From Flavobacterium suncheonense GH29-5 = DSM 17707 (GTDB lineage Bacteria; Bacteroidota; Bacteroidia; Flavobacteriales; Flavobacteriaceae), in assembly GCF_000430025.1 (NCBI RefSeq), contig NZ_KE387020.1:100431-164430 (forward strand): 64,000 bases of DNA, in the 5' to 3' direction. This document shows, piece by piece, positions 45,514 to 53,786 of this stretch. The notes below the pieces were generated by a model. The model did not search any database, was not told the origin of the DNA, and saw nothing but the letters and a program-made list of their open reading frames with translations. The first letter of the stretch is position 1; every line of letters begins with the position of its first letter. Position numbers and translations under genes: made by a program.

Positions 45514-46293
45514 ATGATACATATTATCACCTCATACTTCAAATTCCTCTGGCACTCCAAAAACCAACACGGAGTGCATTCGCCGTTTGTGTATTCTTTG
45601 GTGACGAAATGCTTTTACGATAAAAAAACAAAACCGCAATACAAACTTCTTAAAGCTTACCGGAACGAACTTCTGAAAAACAAAAACACGATTGAAGTAA
45701 CCGATTTCGGAGCCGGTTCTCGGGTTTTCAAATCCAACACCAGACCAATTGCAAAAATTGCAGCCACGGCAGGAATTACTCCGAAACGAGCGGAATTATT
45801 GTACCGAATTGTGAATTATTTTCAGCCGGAAACTGTTTTGGAAATCGGAACTTCGTTAGGATTGGCCACCTCTGCCCTTTCCCTTGGTAATCCGAAAGCT
45901 AAAATCACCACATTGGAAGGTTGTCCGGAAACATCCGGCGTGGCTCAAAAACAATTTCAACAATTCAATTTCAACAATATTGAAGCTGTAGTAACGGAAT
46001 TTAAAGACTATTTCTCAAAAACTGCGACTGGAAACTGCGACTGGAAACTAATCTACTTCGATGGCAACCACTCCAAAGAAGCTACGCTTGAATATTTTGA
46101 GTTGCTCTTACCCACCATCACTAACGACACCGTTTGGATTTTCGACGACATTCACTGGTCGGAAGGCATGGACGAAGCTTGGGAAATCATTAAAAATCAT
46201 CCGAAAGTAACCGTAACCATCGACACCTTTCAATGGGGCTTGGTTTTCTTCCGTTACGAGCAGGAAAAAGAGCATTTTGTCATCCGTATTTAG
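45514..46293 (+). CDS. Class I SAM-dependent O-methyltransferase-like protein
   Basis: Start chosen at 45514 (MIHIITSYFKFLWHSKNQHG), since the nine residues upstream are encoded within a repeat array. 259 residues. The Rossmann-fold motif I is VLEIGTSLGLATSALSLG (about residues 109-126), post-I is ITTLEGCPE, and motif near strand 4 is WKLIYFDGNHSKEATLEYFE, typical of the O-methyltransferase-3/class I group, although the N-terminal 60 residues are lineage-specific. The acceptor is unknown. Stands 20 bases before carbonic anhydrase's promoter box. Confidence 0.85.
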   Translation: MIHIITSYFKFLWHSKNQHGVHSPFVYSLVTKCFYDKKTKPQYKLLKAYRNELLKNKNTIEVTDFGAGSRVFKSNTRPIAKIAATAGITPKRAELLYRIVNYFQPETVLEIGTSLGLATSALSLGNPKAKITTLEGCPETSGVAQKQFQQFNFNNIEAVVTEFKDYFSKTATGNCDWKLIYFDGNHSKEATLEYFELLLPTITNDTVWIFDDIHWSEGMDEAWEIIKNHPKVTVTIDTFQWGLVFFRYEQEKEHFVIRI

Positions 46294-46301
46294 GTTTTTA
46301 G

Positions 46302-46309
46302 TACCTTTG
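46302..46309 (+). promoter_or_regulatory. -7 element of the carbonic anhydrase gene
   Basis: TACCTTTG, a perfect TAnnTTTG, 20 bases before the ATG. The nearest TTTTG upstream is 22 bases away, slightly long. Confidence 0.55.
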
Positions 46310-46328
46310 CTGTGTTAAAACAACGCAA

Positions 46329-46958
46329 ATGGACGTCGATAAAATCTTCGAGAACAATCGCAACTGGATTGCACAAAAACTTCAGGTGGACGAACACTAT
46401 TTCACCAATTTATCCAAAGGACAAACTCCGGAATTTTTATACATTGGTTGTTCCGACAGCCGTGTCAGCGCAGAAGAGCTCATGGGTGTAGCGCCCGGTC
46501 AGGTTTTCGTGCACCGCAACATCGCCAATATGGTTCCGAATACGGATCTGAATTCGATGTCGGTCATCAATTACGCGGTGGAACATTTAAAAGTGAATCA
46601 CATCGTGGTTTGTGGTCATTACGGCTGCGGCGGCGTGAAAGCGGCGATGCAGCAATCGGATTTGGGTATTTTGAACCCGTGGCTGCGCAACATCCGTGAC
46701 GTTTACCGCCTTCACAAAAAAGAACTGAATGCCATTACAGATGAAGAACAACGCTACCGCAGATTAGCGGAACTAAACGTTCAGGAACAATGCATCAACA
46801 TCATCAAAACGGCTGAAGTTCAAAAAGCCAATACAGAACGGAATCTGAAAGTTTACGGTTGGATTTTCGATATTCACAGCGGAAAACTAATCGATCTGAA
46901 CATTGATTTCAATGAAATTATCAACGGAATCCGGGAAATCTACAAGATAACGTCTTAA
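46329..46958 (+). CDS. Beta-class carbonic anhydrase
   Basis: 209 residues. The zinc ligands are C41 (in YIGCSDSRV), H97 and C100 (CGHYGCGG); the catalytic dyad is D43/R45, and the RNIANMV stretch completes the site. It is a clade-B/E. coli Can-like enzyme in length. It interconverts CO2 and bicarbonate in the cytoplasm, and could supply bicarbonate to the biotin carboxylases of the same genome. Confidence 0.96.
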   Translation: MDVDKIFENNRNWIAQKLQVDEHYFTNLSKGQTPEFLYIGCSDSRVSAEELMGVAPGQVFVHRNIANMVPNTDLNSMSVINYAVEHLKVNHIVVCGHYGCGGVKAAMQQSDLGILNPWLRNIRDVYRLHKKELNAITDEEQRYRRLAELNVQEQCINIIKTAEVQKANTERNLKVYGWIFDIHSGKLIDLNIDFNEIINGIREIYKITS

Positions 46959-47057
46959 GCCGGTAAAAGCCTGAATTTTAACAAACATATAACACCATTT
47001 AAAAATCATAACCAATTAAAAATCAATAACTTTACAATGAGTTACGGCCCATCGGCA

Positions 47058-47094
47058 GATGAGCAATAGCTCATCGCACATCATACTTTTTTTT
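47058..47094 (+). terminator. Hairpin followed by a T tract (terminator-like or small RNA end)
   Basis: GATGAGC-AATA-GCTCATC perfect 7-bp hairpin at 47058-47075, then eight T at 47087-47094. It is 100 bases past the carbonic anhydrase stop, so it may end that transcript or a short RNA. The 11-base gap before the T tract is longer than in a standard terminator. A second imperfect stem (CCCC ... GGGG) follows at 47101-47121. Confidence 0.4.
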
Positions 47095-47217
47095 AAGATT
47101 CCCCGCTTTAAATGAGTGGGGAGTTTTATTTTCGGGTGTAACGAACCGTAAAAAATTTCTACTTATTGTCATATCAAAATACGTTTTTGTATTTTTAAAT
47201 CCGAAAAACAAACCGTA

Positions 47218-47907
47218 ATGTCACAACCCATAATCAACATTAAAGGAATTACCCGTGATTTCCCTCTTGGAAATGAAATCGTTTACGTTTTAAAAGGAAT
47301 CGATTTACAAATCAACAAAGGCGAATATGTAGCCCTAATGGGGCCATCCGGTTCGGGAAAATCAACTTTGATGAACATTTTGGGCTGCTTGGACACGCCT
47401 ACTTCCGGTTCCTACATCCTTAATGGTAAAGACGTTAGCAAAATGGAAGACGACGAACTGGCCGAAATCCGCAACAAAGAAATCGGGTTTGTGTTCCAGA
47501 CCTTCAACCTGATGCCGAGAACCACCGCTTTAGACAATGTAGCTTTACCGATGATTTACGCCGGACACAACAAAGAAAGCCGCGACAAACGCGCCACCAC
47601 AGTACTTACACAAGTTGGATTGGCCGACCGTATGGACCACAAACCCAACCAGCTTTCGGGAGGTCAGCGTCAGCGTGTGGCCGTTGCCAGAGCTTTGGTA
47701 AACCATCCGTCCATTATCCTTGCCGATGAGCCAACCGGAAACCTGGACAGTAAAACCTCTGTGGAAATCATGAACCTTTTCGACGAAATTCACGCCAACG
47801 GCAACACCGTAATTCTGGTAACCCACGAGGAAGACATTGCCCGACACGCACACCGCATCATCCGTTTGAAAGACGGCATGATCGAGAGTGACAATCCGAA
47901 CCGATAG
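47218..47907 (+). CDS. ABC transporter ATP-binding protein (LolD/MacB type)
   Basis: 229 residues, the usual length of a stand-alone LolD/MacB-like subunit. Walker A is [11 protein letters not shown]-loop [23 protein letters not shown], signature [19 protein letters not shown], Walker [13 protein letters not shown], and the switch His is in [14 protein letters not shown]. These ATPases drive MacB-like (DUF214/FtsX) permeases in lipoprotein release or macrolide/peptide efflux. The cognate permease is not adjacent: a repeat-rich gap and an adenosyltransferase follow, so its partner is elsewhere. Confidence 0.92.
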   Translation: MSQPIINIKGITRDFPLGNEIVYVLKGIDLQINKGEYVALMGPSGSGKSTLMNILGCLDTPTSGSYILNGKDVSKMEDDELAEIRNKEIGFVFQTFNLMPRTTALDNVALPMIYAGHNKESRDKRATTVLTQVGLADRMDHKPNQLSGGQRQRVAVARALVNHPSIILADEPTGNLDSKTSVEIMNLFDEIHANGNTVILVTHEEDIARHAHRIIRLKDGMIESDNPNR

Positions 47908-48012
47908 CAGATTGCAGTGTTCAGTATTCAGTGCGCAGTTTGCAACAAAAAAAACACAAGTTTCAACGCCCAAATATTCACAATCAAGATCCTGTTTACT
48001 GATTACTGCCAA
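47907..48012. repeat. Inverted 7-bp period array after the ABC ATPase gene
   Basis: Left arm heptads GCAGATT, GCAGTGT, TCAGTAT, TCAGTGC, GCAGTTT (47907-47941). The right arm reads CTGTTTA, CTGATTA, CTGCCAA (47992-48012) in the opposite sense. The left arm begins inside the last codon of the ABC gene. Confidence 0.7.
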
Positions 48013-48054
48013 CTTTAAAAGGGAGCGAATGGTTCCGGCTTATCAGTAAACCCT

Positions 48055-48109
48055 GTTCCCGCCATCCGCTGTATCCGCCAAAGGCGGGATGCCACTACTG
48101 TCGGGGCTA
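48055..48109 (-). repeat. REP-like intergenic element, copy C
   Basis: On the minus strand it begins TAGCCCCGACAGTAGTGGCA, then TCCCGCC, with an internal GCCTTTGGC hairpin, and ends with the block GGATACAGCGGATGGCGGGA. Same end blocks as copies A and B. Confidence 0.75.
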
Positions 48110-48177
48110 AGAAGGAATTGTATGGAATATTTGCAAACTTCTCAAAAACCTCTGTACCTTAGCCAGATATTTTTTTA

Positions 48178-48219
48178 TTCTGATTTCTGATTTCTGATTT
48201 CTGATTTCTAAATTCTAAA
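48178..48219 (+). repeat. Six direct 7-bp units before the adenosyltransferase gene
   Basis: Four perfect TTCTGAT units followed by two TTCTAAA units, ending 6 bases before the ATG, so the array lies in the 5' leader or promoter. Confidence 0.85.
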
Positions 48220-48225
48220 TTTCAA

Positions 48226-48798
48226 ATGAAAGTCTATACCAAAACCGGCGATAAAGGAACCACGGCCCTGTTTGGCGGCACCCGCGTTCCGAAACACCAT
48301 ATCCGCATCGAAAGTTACGGCACTGTTGACGAATTGAACTCGTACATCGGGTTAATCCGCGATCAGGACATTAATCCGTTATACAAAAACGTTTTAATTG
48401 AAGTACAGGACCGTCTTTTTACCGTTGGCGCCATTTTAGCCACACCACCGGAGAAAGAAATCCTTAAAAACGGTCAGCAACGCTTAAACATCAACCGCAT
48501 TTCTCCGGAAGATGTTACCTTTCTGGAAAACGAAATCGACACTATGGACAGTGCTTTACCGCCCATGACGCACTTTGTTTTGCCAGGCGGTCATACTACC
48601 GTGTCATATTGTCATATTGCACGCTGTGTATGCCGTCGTGCCGAGCGTTTAGCCACACACCTGAACGAAATTGAGGTCATAGACGAGCTGGTTTTAACCT
48701 ATCTGAACCGACTTTCTGACTACCTTTTCGTCTTGGCACGGAAGTTGTCGTTGGACCTGCACGCCGATGAAGTGAAATGGATTCCGCGTAAACAGTAA
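48226..48798 (+). CDS. Cob(I)alamin adenosyltransferase, PduO type
   Basis: 190 residues. The N-terminal ATP-binding signature is YTKTGDKGTTALFGGTRVPK, followed by HIRIESYGTVDELNSYIG and the conserved helix-bundle motifs FVLPGGHTTVSYCHIARCVCRRAERL and LTYLNRLSDYLFVLAR. It adenosylates cob(I)alamin to make coenzyme B12. This agrees with methylmalonyl-CoA mutase needing that cofactor downstream of the carboxylase at 17-21 kb, though no mutase gene is in the window. The array of TTCTGAT units sits directly before the start. Confidence 0.95.
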   Translation: MKVYTKTGDKGTTALFGGTRVPKHHIRIESYGTVDELNSYIGLIRDQDINPLYKNVLIEVQDRLFTVGAILATPPEKEILKNGQQRLNINRISPEDVTFLENEIDTMDSALPPMTHFVLPGGHTTVSYCHIARCVCRRAERLATHLNEIEVIDELVLTYLNRLSDYLFVLARKLSLDLHADEVKWIPRKQ

Positions 48799-48879
48799 AC
48801 AGTGTTCAGTAAGCAGTGTTCAGAAGTTTGCAACAATCAGTTTTCTGATTACTAAATACCGGCCACTGACTACTAAAAA
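48792..48879. repeat. Inverted 7-bp period array after the adenosyltransferase gene
   Basis: Left: ACAGTAA, ACAGTGT, TCAGTAA, GCAGTGT, TCAGAAG (48792-48826), the first unit containing the gene's stop codon. Right, in opposite sense: CTGATTA, CTAAATA, CCGGCCA, CTGACTA, CTAAAAA (48845-48879). Confidence 0.65.
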
Positions 48880-48920
48880 AACGACGTTCTTAACTTTTTT
48901 TAAAATAAAACGAATTTTAC

Positions 48921-48950
48921 TTGATTTTTTCAGTATAAAATTTATTTTTG
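48921..48950 (+). promoter_or_regulatory. Promoter of the DUF2795 gene
   Basis: TTG at 48921-48923, 19 bases, then TATTTTTG at 48943-48950: the full Bacteroidota consensus, with the start codon 27 bases downstream. Confidence 0.85.
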
Positions 48951-48976
48951 CATAAAACTATAAAATCGATATCAAG

Positions 48977-49198
48977 ATGTATTGGACATTAGAATTAGCA
49001 TCTTATTTAAGCGATGCTCCGTGGCCAGCCACAAAGGACGAGCTTATCGACTATGCGATTAGAACCGGAGCTCCTTTAGAAGTTGTGGAAAACCTGCAGT
49101 CTATTGAAGACGAAGGAGAAATCTACGAATCAATGGAAGAGATTTGGCCGGACTATCCAACCGACGAAGATTATCTTTGGAACGAGGATGAGTATTAA
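48977..49198 (+). CDS. DUF2795 small acidic protein
   Basis: 73 residues, matching DUF2795: ELASYLSDAPWPATKDELIDYAIRTGAPLEVVENLQSI followed by an acidic tail (DYPTDEDYLWNEDEY). Cytoplasmic; function unknown. The N-terminal part resembles a small DNA- or protein-binding helical module, but nothing specific can be claimed. A strong promoter suggests good expression. In this phylum it is often found beside secA, as here. Confidence 0.88.
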   Translation: MYWTLELASYLSDAPWPATKDELIDYAIRTGAPLEVVENLQSIEDEGEIYESMEEIWPDYPTDEDYLWNEDEY

Positions 49199-49220
49199 AA
49201 AAATAAAACCACAACGAAAA

Positions 49221-49243
49221 AGTCTCAAACGAGGCTTTTTTTT
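49221..49243 (+). terminator. Terminator of the DUF2795 gene
   Basis: AGTCTC-AAAC-GAGGCT, a 6-bp stem with one G-T pair and a run of T. A TAAATTTG box (49248-49255), a candidate -7 element for secA, begins directly after it. Confidence 0.8.
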
Positions 49244-49287
49244 TGTGTAAATTTGCAAACATTTACAGTATATAAACCAACAGAATT

Positions 49288-52200
49288 ATGAGTTTCATAA
49301 ACAGCATATTAAAAGCCTTTGTGGGAGACAAATCCCAAAAAGACGTAAAAGCAATTCAACCGATTATTACAAAGATAAAATCTTTTGAAGGTGCTTTAGC
49401 TGCTCTTTCCAACGATGAACTAAGAGCCAAAACAACTTTCTTCAAAGAACAGATTAAAAATGCAAGAGCCGAGAAAGACGCAAAAATCGAAGCGTTAAAA
49501 CAGGAAGTTGAAACCACCGACAACATCGACAAAAGAGAAGATTTGTATGCGGCCATCGATGCTTTGGAAAAAGAAGCCTATGAAATCTCAGAAAAAGTCT
49601 TAAACGACATTTTACCGGAAGCTTTTGCCGTGGTAAAAGAAACCGCCCGTCGTTTTAAAGAAAACAGCCAGATTACGGTTACGGCTACCCCTAAAGATCG
49701 CGAATTATCCGCTACTAAATCCTATATCACCATCGACGGAGACAACGCGGTTTGGGCCAACTCCTGGGATGCTGCCGGAAAAGCCATCACTTGGGACATG
49801 ATTCACTACGACGTTCAGTTAATTGGTGGTATTGTGCTTCATCAGGGAAAAATTGCTGAGATGCAAACCGGGGAAGGTAAAACCTTAGTAGCCACTTTAC
49901 CTCTATACTTAAACGCATTAACCGGAAACGGAGTACACCTGGTAACCGTGAACGATTACCTTGCCAAGCGTGACAGTACCTGGAAAGCGCCTTTATTCGA
50001 ATTCCACGGATTAACCGTAGACTGTATCGACAACCACCAGCCGAATACTTTAGCCCGTCGCAAAGCTTACGAAGCAGACATCACTTATGGAACCAACAAC
50101 GAATTCGGTTTCGACTACCTGCGCGATAACATGGCACACACGCCAGGCGAATTGGTGCAAAGAAAACACAACTACGCCATCGTCGACGAGGTGGATTCCG
50201 TATTGATTGACGATGCCCGTACGCCGTTAATCATCTCCGGACCGGTTCCTCAGGGCGACCGTCACGAATTCACCGAATTAAAACCGAAAATCGAAAACTT
50301 ATACAATCTTCAGCGTCAGTTGGCCAACGGTTTCTTAACCGAGGCGAAACGTTTAATCCGCGAAGGCAACACCAAAGACGGAGGTTTCCAATTGCTTAGA
50401 GCTTACCGTGCTTTACCAAAAAACAAAGCATTGATTAAATTCCTGTCTGAAGAAGGCGTGAAACAAATCCTTCAGAAAACAGAAAACGAATACATGCAGG
50501 ATAACAACCGCAAAATGCCGCAGGTTGACGAAGCCTTGTATTTCGTAATCGAAGAGAAAAACAATCAGGTGGAATTAACCGATAACGGTATCAAGTTCTT
50601 ATCTCAGGATACTTCCGATGATTTCTTCATCTTACCGGATATCGGAACGGAAATCGCCAACATCGAAAAACAAAACCTTTCCAAAGAACAGGAAGCCGAA
50701 GCCAAAGAAGCTTTATTCCAGGATTTCGGGGTGAAAAGCGAACGTATCCACACTTTAACACAGCTTTTGAAAGCGTATACCCTATTCGAAAAAGATACGG
50801 AATACGTAATCATGGACAACAAAATTTTAATCGTAGACGAGCAAACCGGACGTATCATGGACGGACGCCGTTATTCCGACGGATTACACCAGGCGATTGA
50901 GGCAAAAGAAAACGTAAAAATCGAAGCAGCTACGCAAACTTTTGCTACGATTACTCTTCAGAACTACTTCCGTATGTACAACAAATTAGGAGGTATGACG
51001 GGTACCGCAGTTACGGAAGCCGGCGAGTTCTGGGAAATCTACAAATTGGATGTAGTGGAAATTCCGACCAACCGAGGCATTGCCCGTAAAGATAAAGAAG
51101 ATTTAATCTACCGTACCGTTCGTGAGAAATTCAACGCGGTGGCGGATGATGTGCAGCAATTGGTAGCAGAAGGCCGTCCGGTGTTAATCGGTACAACTTC
51201 GGTTGAAATTTCCGAATTGTTGAGCCGTATGCTTAAAATGAAAGGCATCCAGCACAACGTATTGAACGCGAAATTACACAAACAGGAAGCGCAAATCGTT
51301 GCGGAAGCCGGTAAACCGGGCGTGGTAACCATCGCTACGAACATGGCCGGTCGTGGTACCGACATCAAATTGACGGATGAAGTAAAAGCTGCCGGCGGTT
51401 TAGCCATCATCGGTACGGAGCGTCACGATTCGCGTCGTGTAGACCGTCAGTTGCGTGGTCGTGCAGGTCGTCAGGGAGATCCGGGAAGTTCACAGTTTTA
51501 TGTGTCTTTGGAAGACAACCTGATGCGTTTGTTCGGTTCGGAAAGAGTAGCCAAAATCATGGATCGTATGGGAATCAAAGAAGGTGAAGTAATTCAGCAC
51601 TCGATGATGACCAAATCTATCGAAAGAGCACAGAAAAAAGTAGAAGAAAACAACTTCGGGGTTCGTAAACGTTTGCTGGAATATGATGACGTAATGAACG
51701 CACAACGTGAAGTGGTTTACAAACGCCGTCGTCATGCCTTACACGGAGAACGTCTGAAAGTAGACATCGCCAACATGATGTACGATTTGGCCGAACTGAT
51801 TGCCGAAAACAACAAAGTCGCTAAAGATTTCAAAAACTTTGAGTTTGAGTTAATCCGTAATTTTGCTATCGAATCACCGATTTCCGAAAGCGATTTTAAC
51901 AAACTTTCCGAAGTGGAAATTGCCGGCAAAGTGTACAAAGCTGCGATGGACACTTACAACGCGAAACAGGAGCGCAATGCTAAAGAGGCTTATGCGGTAA
52001 TCAAAAACGTATACGAAAACAACAACGGACAGTACGAGCGTATCGTAGTGCCTTTTACAGATGGCATTAAAACGCTGAATGTCGTTACAGATCTTGAAAA
52101 AGCGTATACTTCCGAAGGAAAATCGTTATTGGCGGATTTTGAAAAGAACATCACTTTGGCCATTGTAGACGAAGCGTGGAAAAAACACTTACGCAAAATG

Positions 52201-52650
52201 GACGAGTTAAAACAATCCGTTCAGTTGGCTGTTCACGAGCAAAAAGATCCGTTGCTGATTTATAAATTTGAAGCGTTCCACTTGTTTAAAAACATGCTGG
52301 ACGGCATCAACAAAGAAGTGATTTCGTTCCTGTTCAAAGGTGATTTACCTTCTCAGAACCCTAACAACATTCAGGAAGCTGAAGAAGTTCCGGTACAGGA
52401 AGATTATACGACTTCCAAAGAAGAAGTTTTGAATACCGACGAAATGGCGGCCAGAAACCGTGAAGCGGGACAAATGCAACAGCAACAACAACACCATGTA
52501 ACGGAAACTGTGGTTCGCGATGCGCCAAAAATCAACCGTAATGACAATGTTACCATTAAACACGTAATGAGCGGAAAATCGGAAACCATGAAGTATAAAA
52601 AAGCAGAATCGCTACTAGCTTCAGGTGAATGGATTATCGTAAACGAATAA
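49288..52650 (+). CDS. secA: Protein translocase ATPase SecA
   Basis: 1120 residues, longer than E. coli SecA (901) because of Bacteroidota-specific insertions. Walker A is [20 protein letters not shown] and the DEAD-box-like Walker B is [19 protein letters not shown]. The preprotein cross-linking domain is near 260-480 and carries the insertion (about residues 335-420). NBD2 holds the helicase motifs [39 protein letters not shown]; a helical scaffold and the C-terminal linker end in a Gln/His stretch. It drives post-translational export through SecYEG. The usual C-terminal zinc CxCxnCH site is absent. Confidence 0.98.
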   Translation: MSFINSILKAFVGDKSQKDVKAIQPIITKIKSFEGALAALSNDELRAKTTFFKEQIKNARAEKDAKIEALKQEVETTDNIDKREDLYAAIDALEKEAYEISEKVLNDILPEAFAVVKETARRFKENSQITVTATPKDRELSATKSYITIDGDNAVWANSWDAAGKAITWDMIHYDVQLIGGIVLHQGKIAEMQTGEGKTLVATLPLYLNALTGNGVHLVTVNDYLAKRDSTWKAPLFEFHGLTVDCIDNHQPNTLARRKAYEADITYGTNNEFGFDYLRDNMAHTPGELVQRKHNYAIVDEVDSVLIDDARTPLIISGPVPQGDRHEFTELKPKIENLYNLQRQLANGFLTEAKRLIREGNTKDGGFQLLRAYRALPKNKALIKFLSEEGVKQILQKTENEYMQDNNRKMPQVDEALYFVIEEKNNQVELTDNGIKFLSQDTSDDFFILPDIGTEIANIEKQNLSKEQEAEAKEALFQDFGVKSERIHTLTQLLKAYTLFEKDTEYVIMDNKILIVDEQTGRIMDGRRYSDGLHQAIEAKENVKIEAATQTFATITLQNYFRMYNKLGGMTGTAVTEAGEFWEIYKLDVVEIPTNRGIARKDKEDLIYRTVREKFNAVADDVQQLVAEGRPVLIGTTSVEISELLSRMLKMKGIQHNVLNAKLHKQEAQIVAEAGKPGVVTIATNMAGRGTDIKLTDEVKAAGGLAIIGTERHDSRRVDRQLRGRAGRQGDPGSSQFYVSLEDNLMRLFGSERVAKIMDRMGIKEGEVIQHSMMTKSIERAQKKVEENNFGVRKRLLEYDDVMNAQREVVYKRRRHALHGERLKVDIANMMYDLAELIAENNKVAKDFKNFEFELIRNFAIESPISESDFNKLSEVEIAGKVYKAAMDTYNAKQERNAKEAYAVIKNVYENNNGQYERIVVPFTDGIKTLNVVTDLEKAYTSEGKSLLADFEKNITLAIVDEAWKKHLRKMDELKQSVQLAVHEQKDPLLIYKFEAFHLFKNMLDGINKEVISFLFKGDLPSQNPNNIQEAEEVPVQEDYTTSKEEVLNTDEMAARNREAGQMQQQQQHHVTETVVRDAPKINRNDNVTIKHVMSGKSETMKYKKAESLLASGEWIIVNE

Positions 52651-52670
52651 ACTTATCTTGTACTCAAAAT

Positions 52671-52705
52671 AAAATCCCCAACTGACAACCAATTGGGGAT
52701 TTTTG
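52671..52705 (+). terminator. Terminator of secA
   Basis: AAAATCCCCAA ... TTGGGGATTTTT stem-loop, 20 bases past the stop codon. Confidence 0.88.
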
Positions 52706-52728
52706 TATTTTTAACGAAAATCTTTTTT

Positions 52729-53304
52729 ATGAAACTAAAGTCAGTTCTATTTTTTCTGTTCCTGTTTTCAATTAGTAAGGCACAAACCCTTGATGAGTTA
52801 AAAGTGGAAACCAAAAAAGTTTATGATGCCAGCTACAACATAGATTTTGATGAAATATTAAATTACTCCTATCCCAAATTATTTGAACTAGTCGATAGAA
52901 CTCAAATGACACAAGTATTGGAAAGTAATTTTCAAAATCCTGAATTCAGTGTCAGTTTTGTGTATCCTAATCCGGTATTTACGTATTCGGAACTGAAAAA
53001 AATTAACCAACAGACTTTTTGTATTGTCCGCTACAACGGTGCCATCCGAATGAAATATGAAAAACCGCTAACCGATCAGCTTGCCAATGGAATGCTTACC
53101 ACATTCAAGCAACACATGACGGGCAAAAAGGTTACTTTCGAAAAAGAGCGCAACAGTTTTCTGATTGAAGGAGAAAGTGTTATGATTGCCATTTCCGATA
53201 ACGTAACGCAAAACAAATGGCGTTTTATAAATTATGATGCGGGTCAGCTTGACTTCATCGACAAAATGCTCACCGAAACCGTCCGAAAACAACTTGGACT
53301 ATAA
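52729..53304 (+). CDS. Exported hypothetical protein
   Basis: Start chosen at 52729, giving a signal peptide (MKLKSVLFFLFLFSISKAQ); a longer frame starts within the secA terminator. 191 residues. I do not recognise a family. Around the middle the alternation suggests beta strands (QTFCIVRYNGAIRMKYE, VTFEKERNSFLIEGESVMIAI). It is conserved in style with flavobacterial periplasmic or outer membrane-associated unknowns. Its 45-base gap to the following gene suggests they could share a transcript. Confidence 0.7.
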   Translation: MKLKSVLFFLFLFSISKAQTLDELKVETKKVYDASYNIDFDEILNYSYPKLFELVDRTQMTQVLESNFQNPEFSVSFVYPNPVFTYSELKKINQQTFCIVRYNGAIRMKYEKPLTDQLANGMLTTFKQHMTGKKVTFEKERNSFLIEGESVMIAISDNVTQNKWRFINYDAGQLDFIDKMLTETVRKQLGL

Positions 53305-53349
53305 CAACCGTTTCTTTTCGAAGCTTCCAAAGCAACAGATTATAACACA

Positions 53350-53748
53350 ATGACGAACACTATCGTATTTTCTTCTTTTTTTAACGCCGTACACTCCAGT
53401 ATTGCCGATGGTACTTTTGCTAAACTGACCTTTACCAAAACTATCGGAAAACCGGAATTGCTGAACATTTACGTAAAAACCGCTGTGGAAAACGGCACTT
53501 TAAAACTGTCGGTCATTCATAAAATTTACAACGAAGGATTGCAGGAGATTGAGAAAATTATCGAACTGGACGATCTGGAATCCGAATTGACGCCTTACAT
53601 CAACAATCCGTTTATGTGGGTTTTATTGTTTACTACGGAAGCCGATATCACAATGAAGCTAAATAAAAAACGCATTGCTAACATTAGCGAACAACCGCCT
53701 ACGTTTAAAAATCCGGATGCTGCTTTAACTGTGTTTAAGAACAAATAA
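53350..53748 (+). CDS. Conserved hypothetical protein
   Basis: 132 residues, cytoplasmic by lack of a signal. No domain is recognised. It looks like a small alpha/beta protein: FSSFFNAVHSSIADGTFAKL, TKTIGKPELLNIYVKTA and LFTTEADITMKLNKKRIANI. The strand-to-strand pattern is intact and the gene lies between a coding neighbour and a strong terminator, so I regard it as genuine. Function unknown. Confidence 0.7.
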   Translation: MTNTIVFSSFFNAVHSSIADGTFAKLTFTKTIGKPELLNIYVKTAVENGTLKLSVIHKIYNEGLQEIEKIIELDDLESELTPYINNPFMWVLLFTTEADITMKLNKKRIANISEQPPTFKNPDAALTVFKNK

Positions 53749-53779
53749 AAAAGGATGTGAGTACTTCACATCCTTTTTT
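53747..53779. terminator. Bidirectional terminator
   Basis: GGATGTGA-GTACT-TCACATCC flanked by A and T runs, between convergent genes. Confidence 0.92.
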
Positions 53780-53786
53780 ATTGACT

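Larger units (their letters stand above)
47908..48225. other. 318-base gene-free stretch made almost wholly of repeats
   Basis: Contains the inverted heptad array, REP-like copy C and the TTCTGAT array in order. I see no gene, and the promoter of the adenosyltransferase gene must lie within or between these repeats. Confidence 0.6.

Noticed and set aside
47038..47070. A 10-codon leader peptide (MSYGPSADEQ)
   Set aside because: No run of one amino acid and no biosynthetic operon follows; it overlaps the hairpin by chance as far as can be seen.
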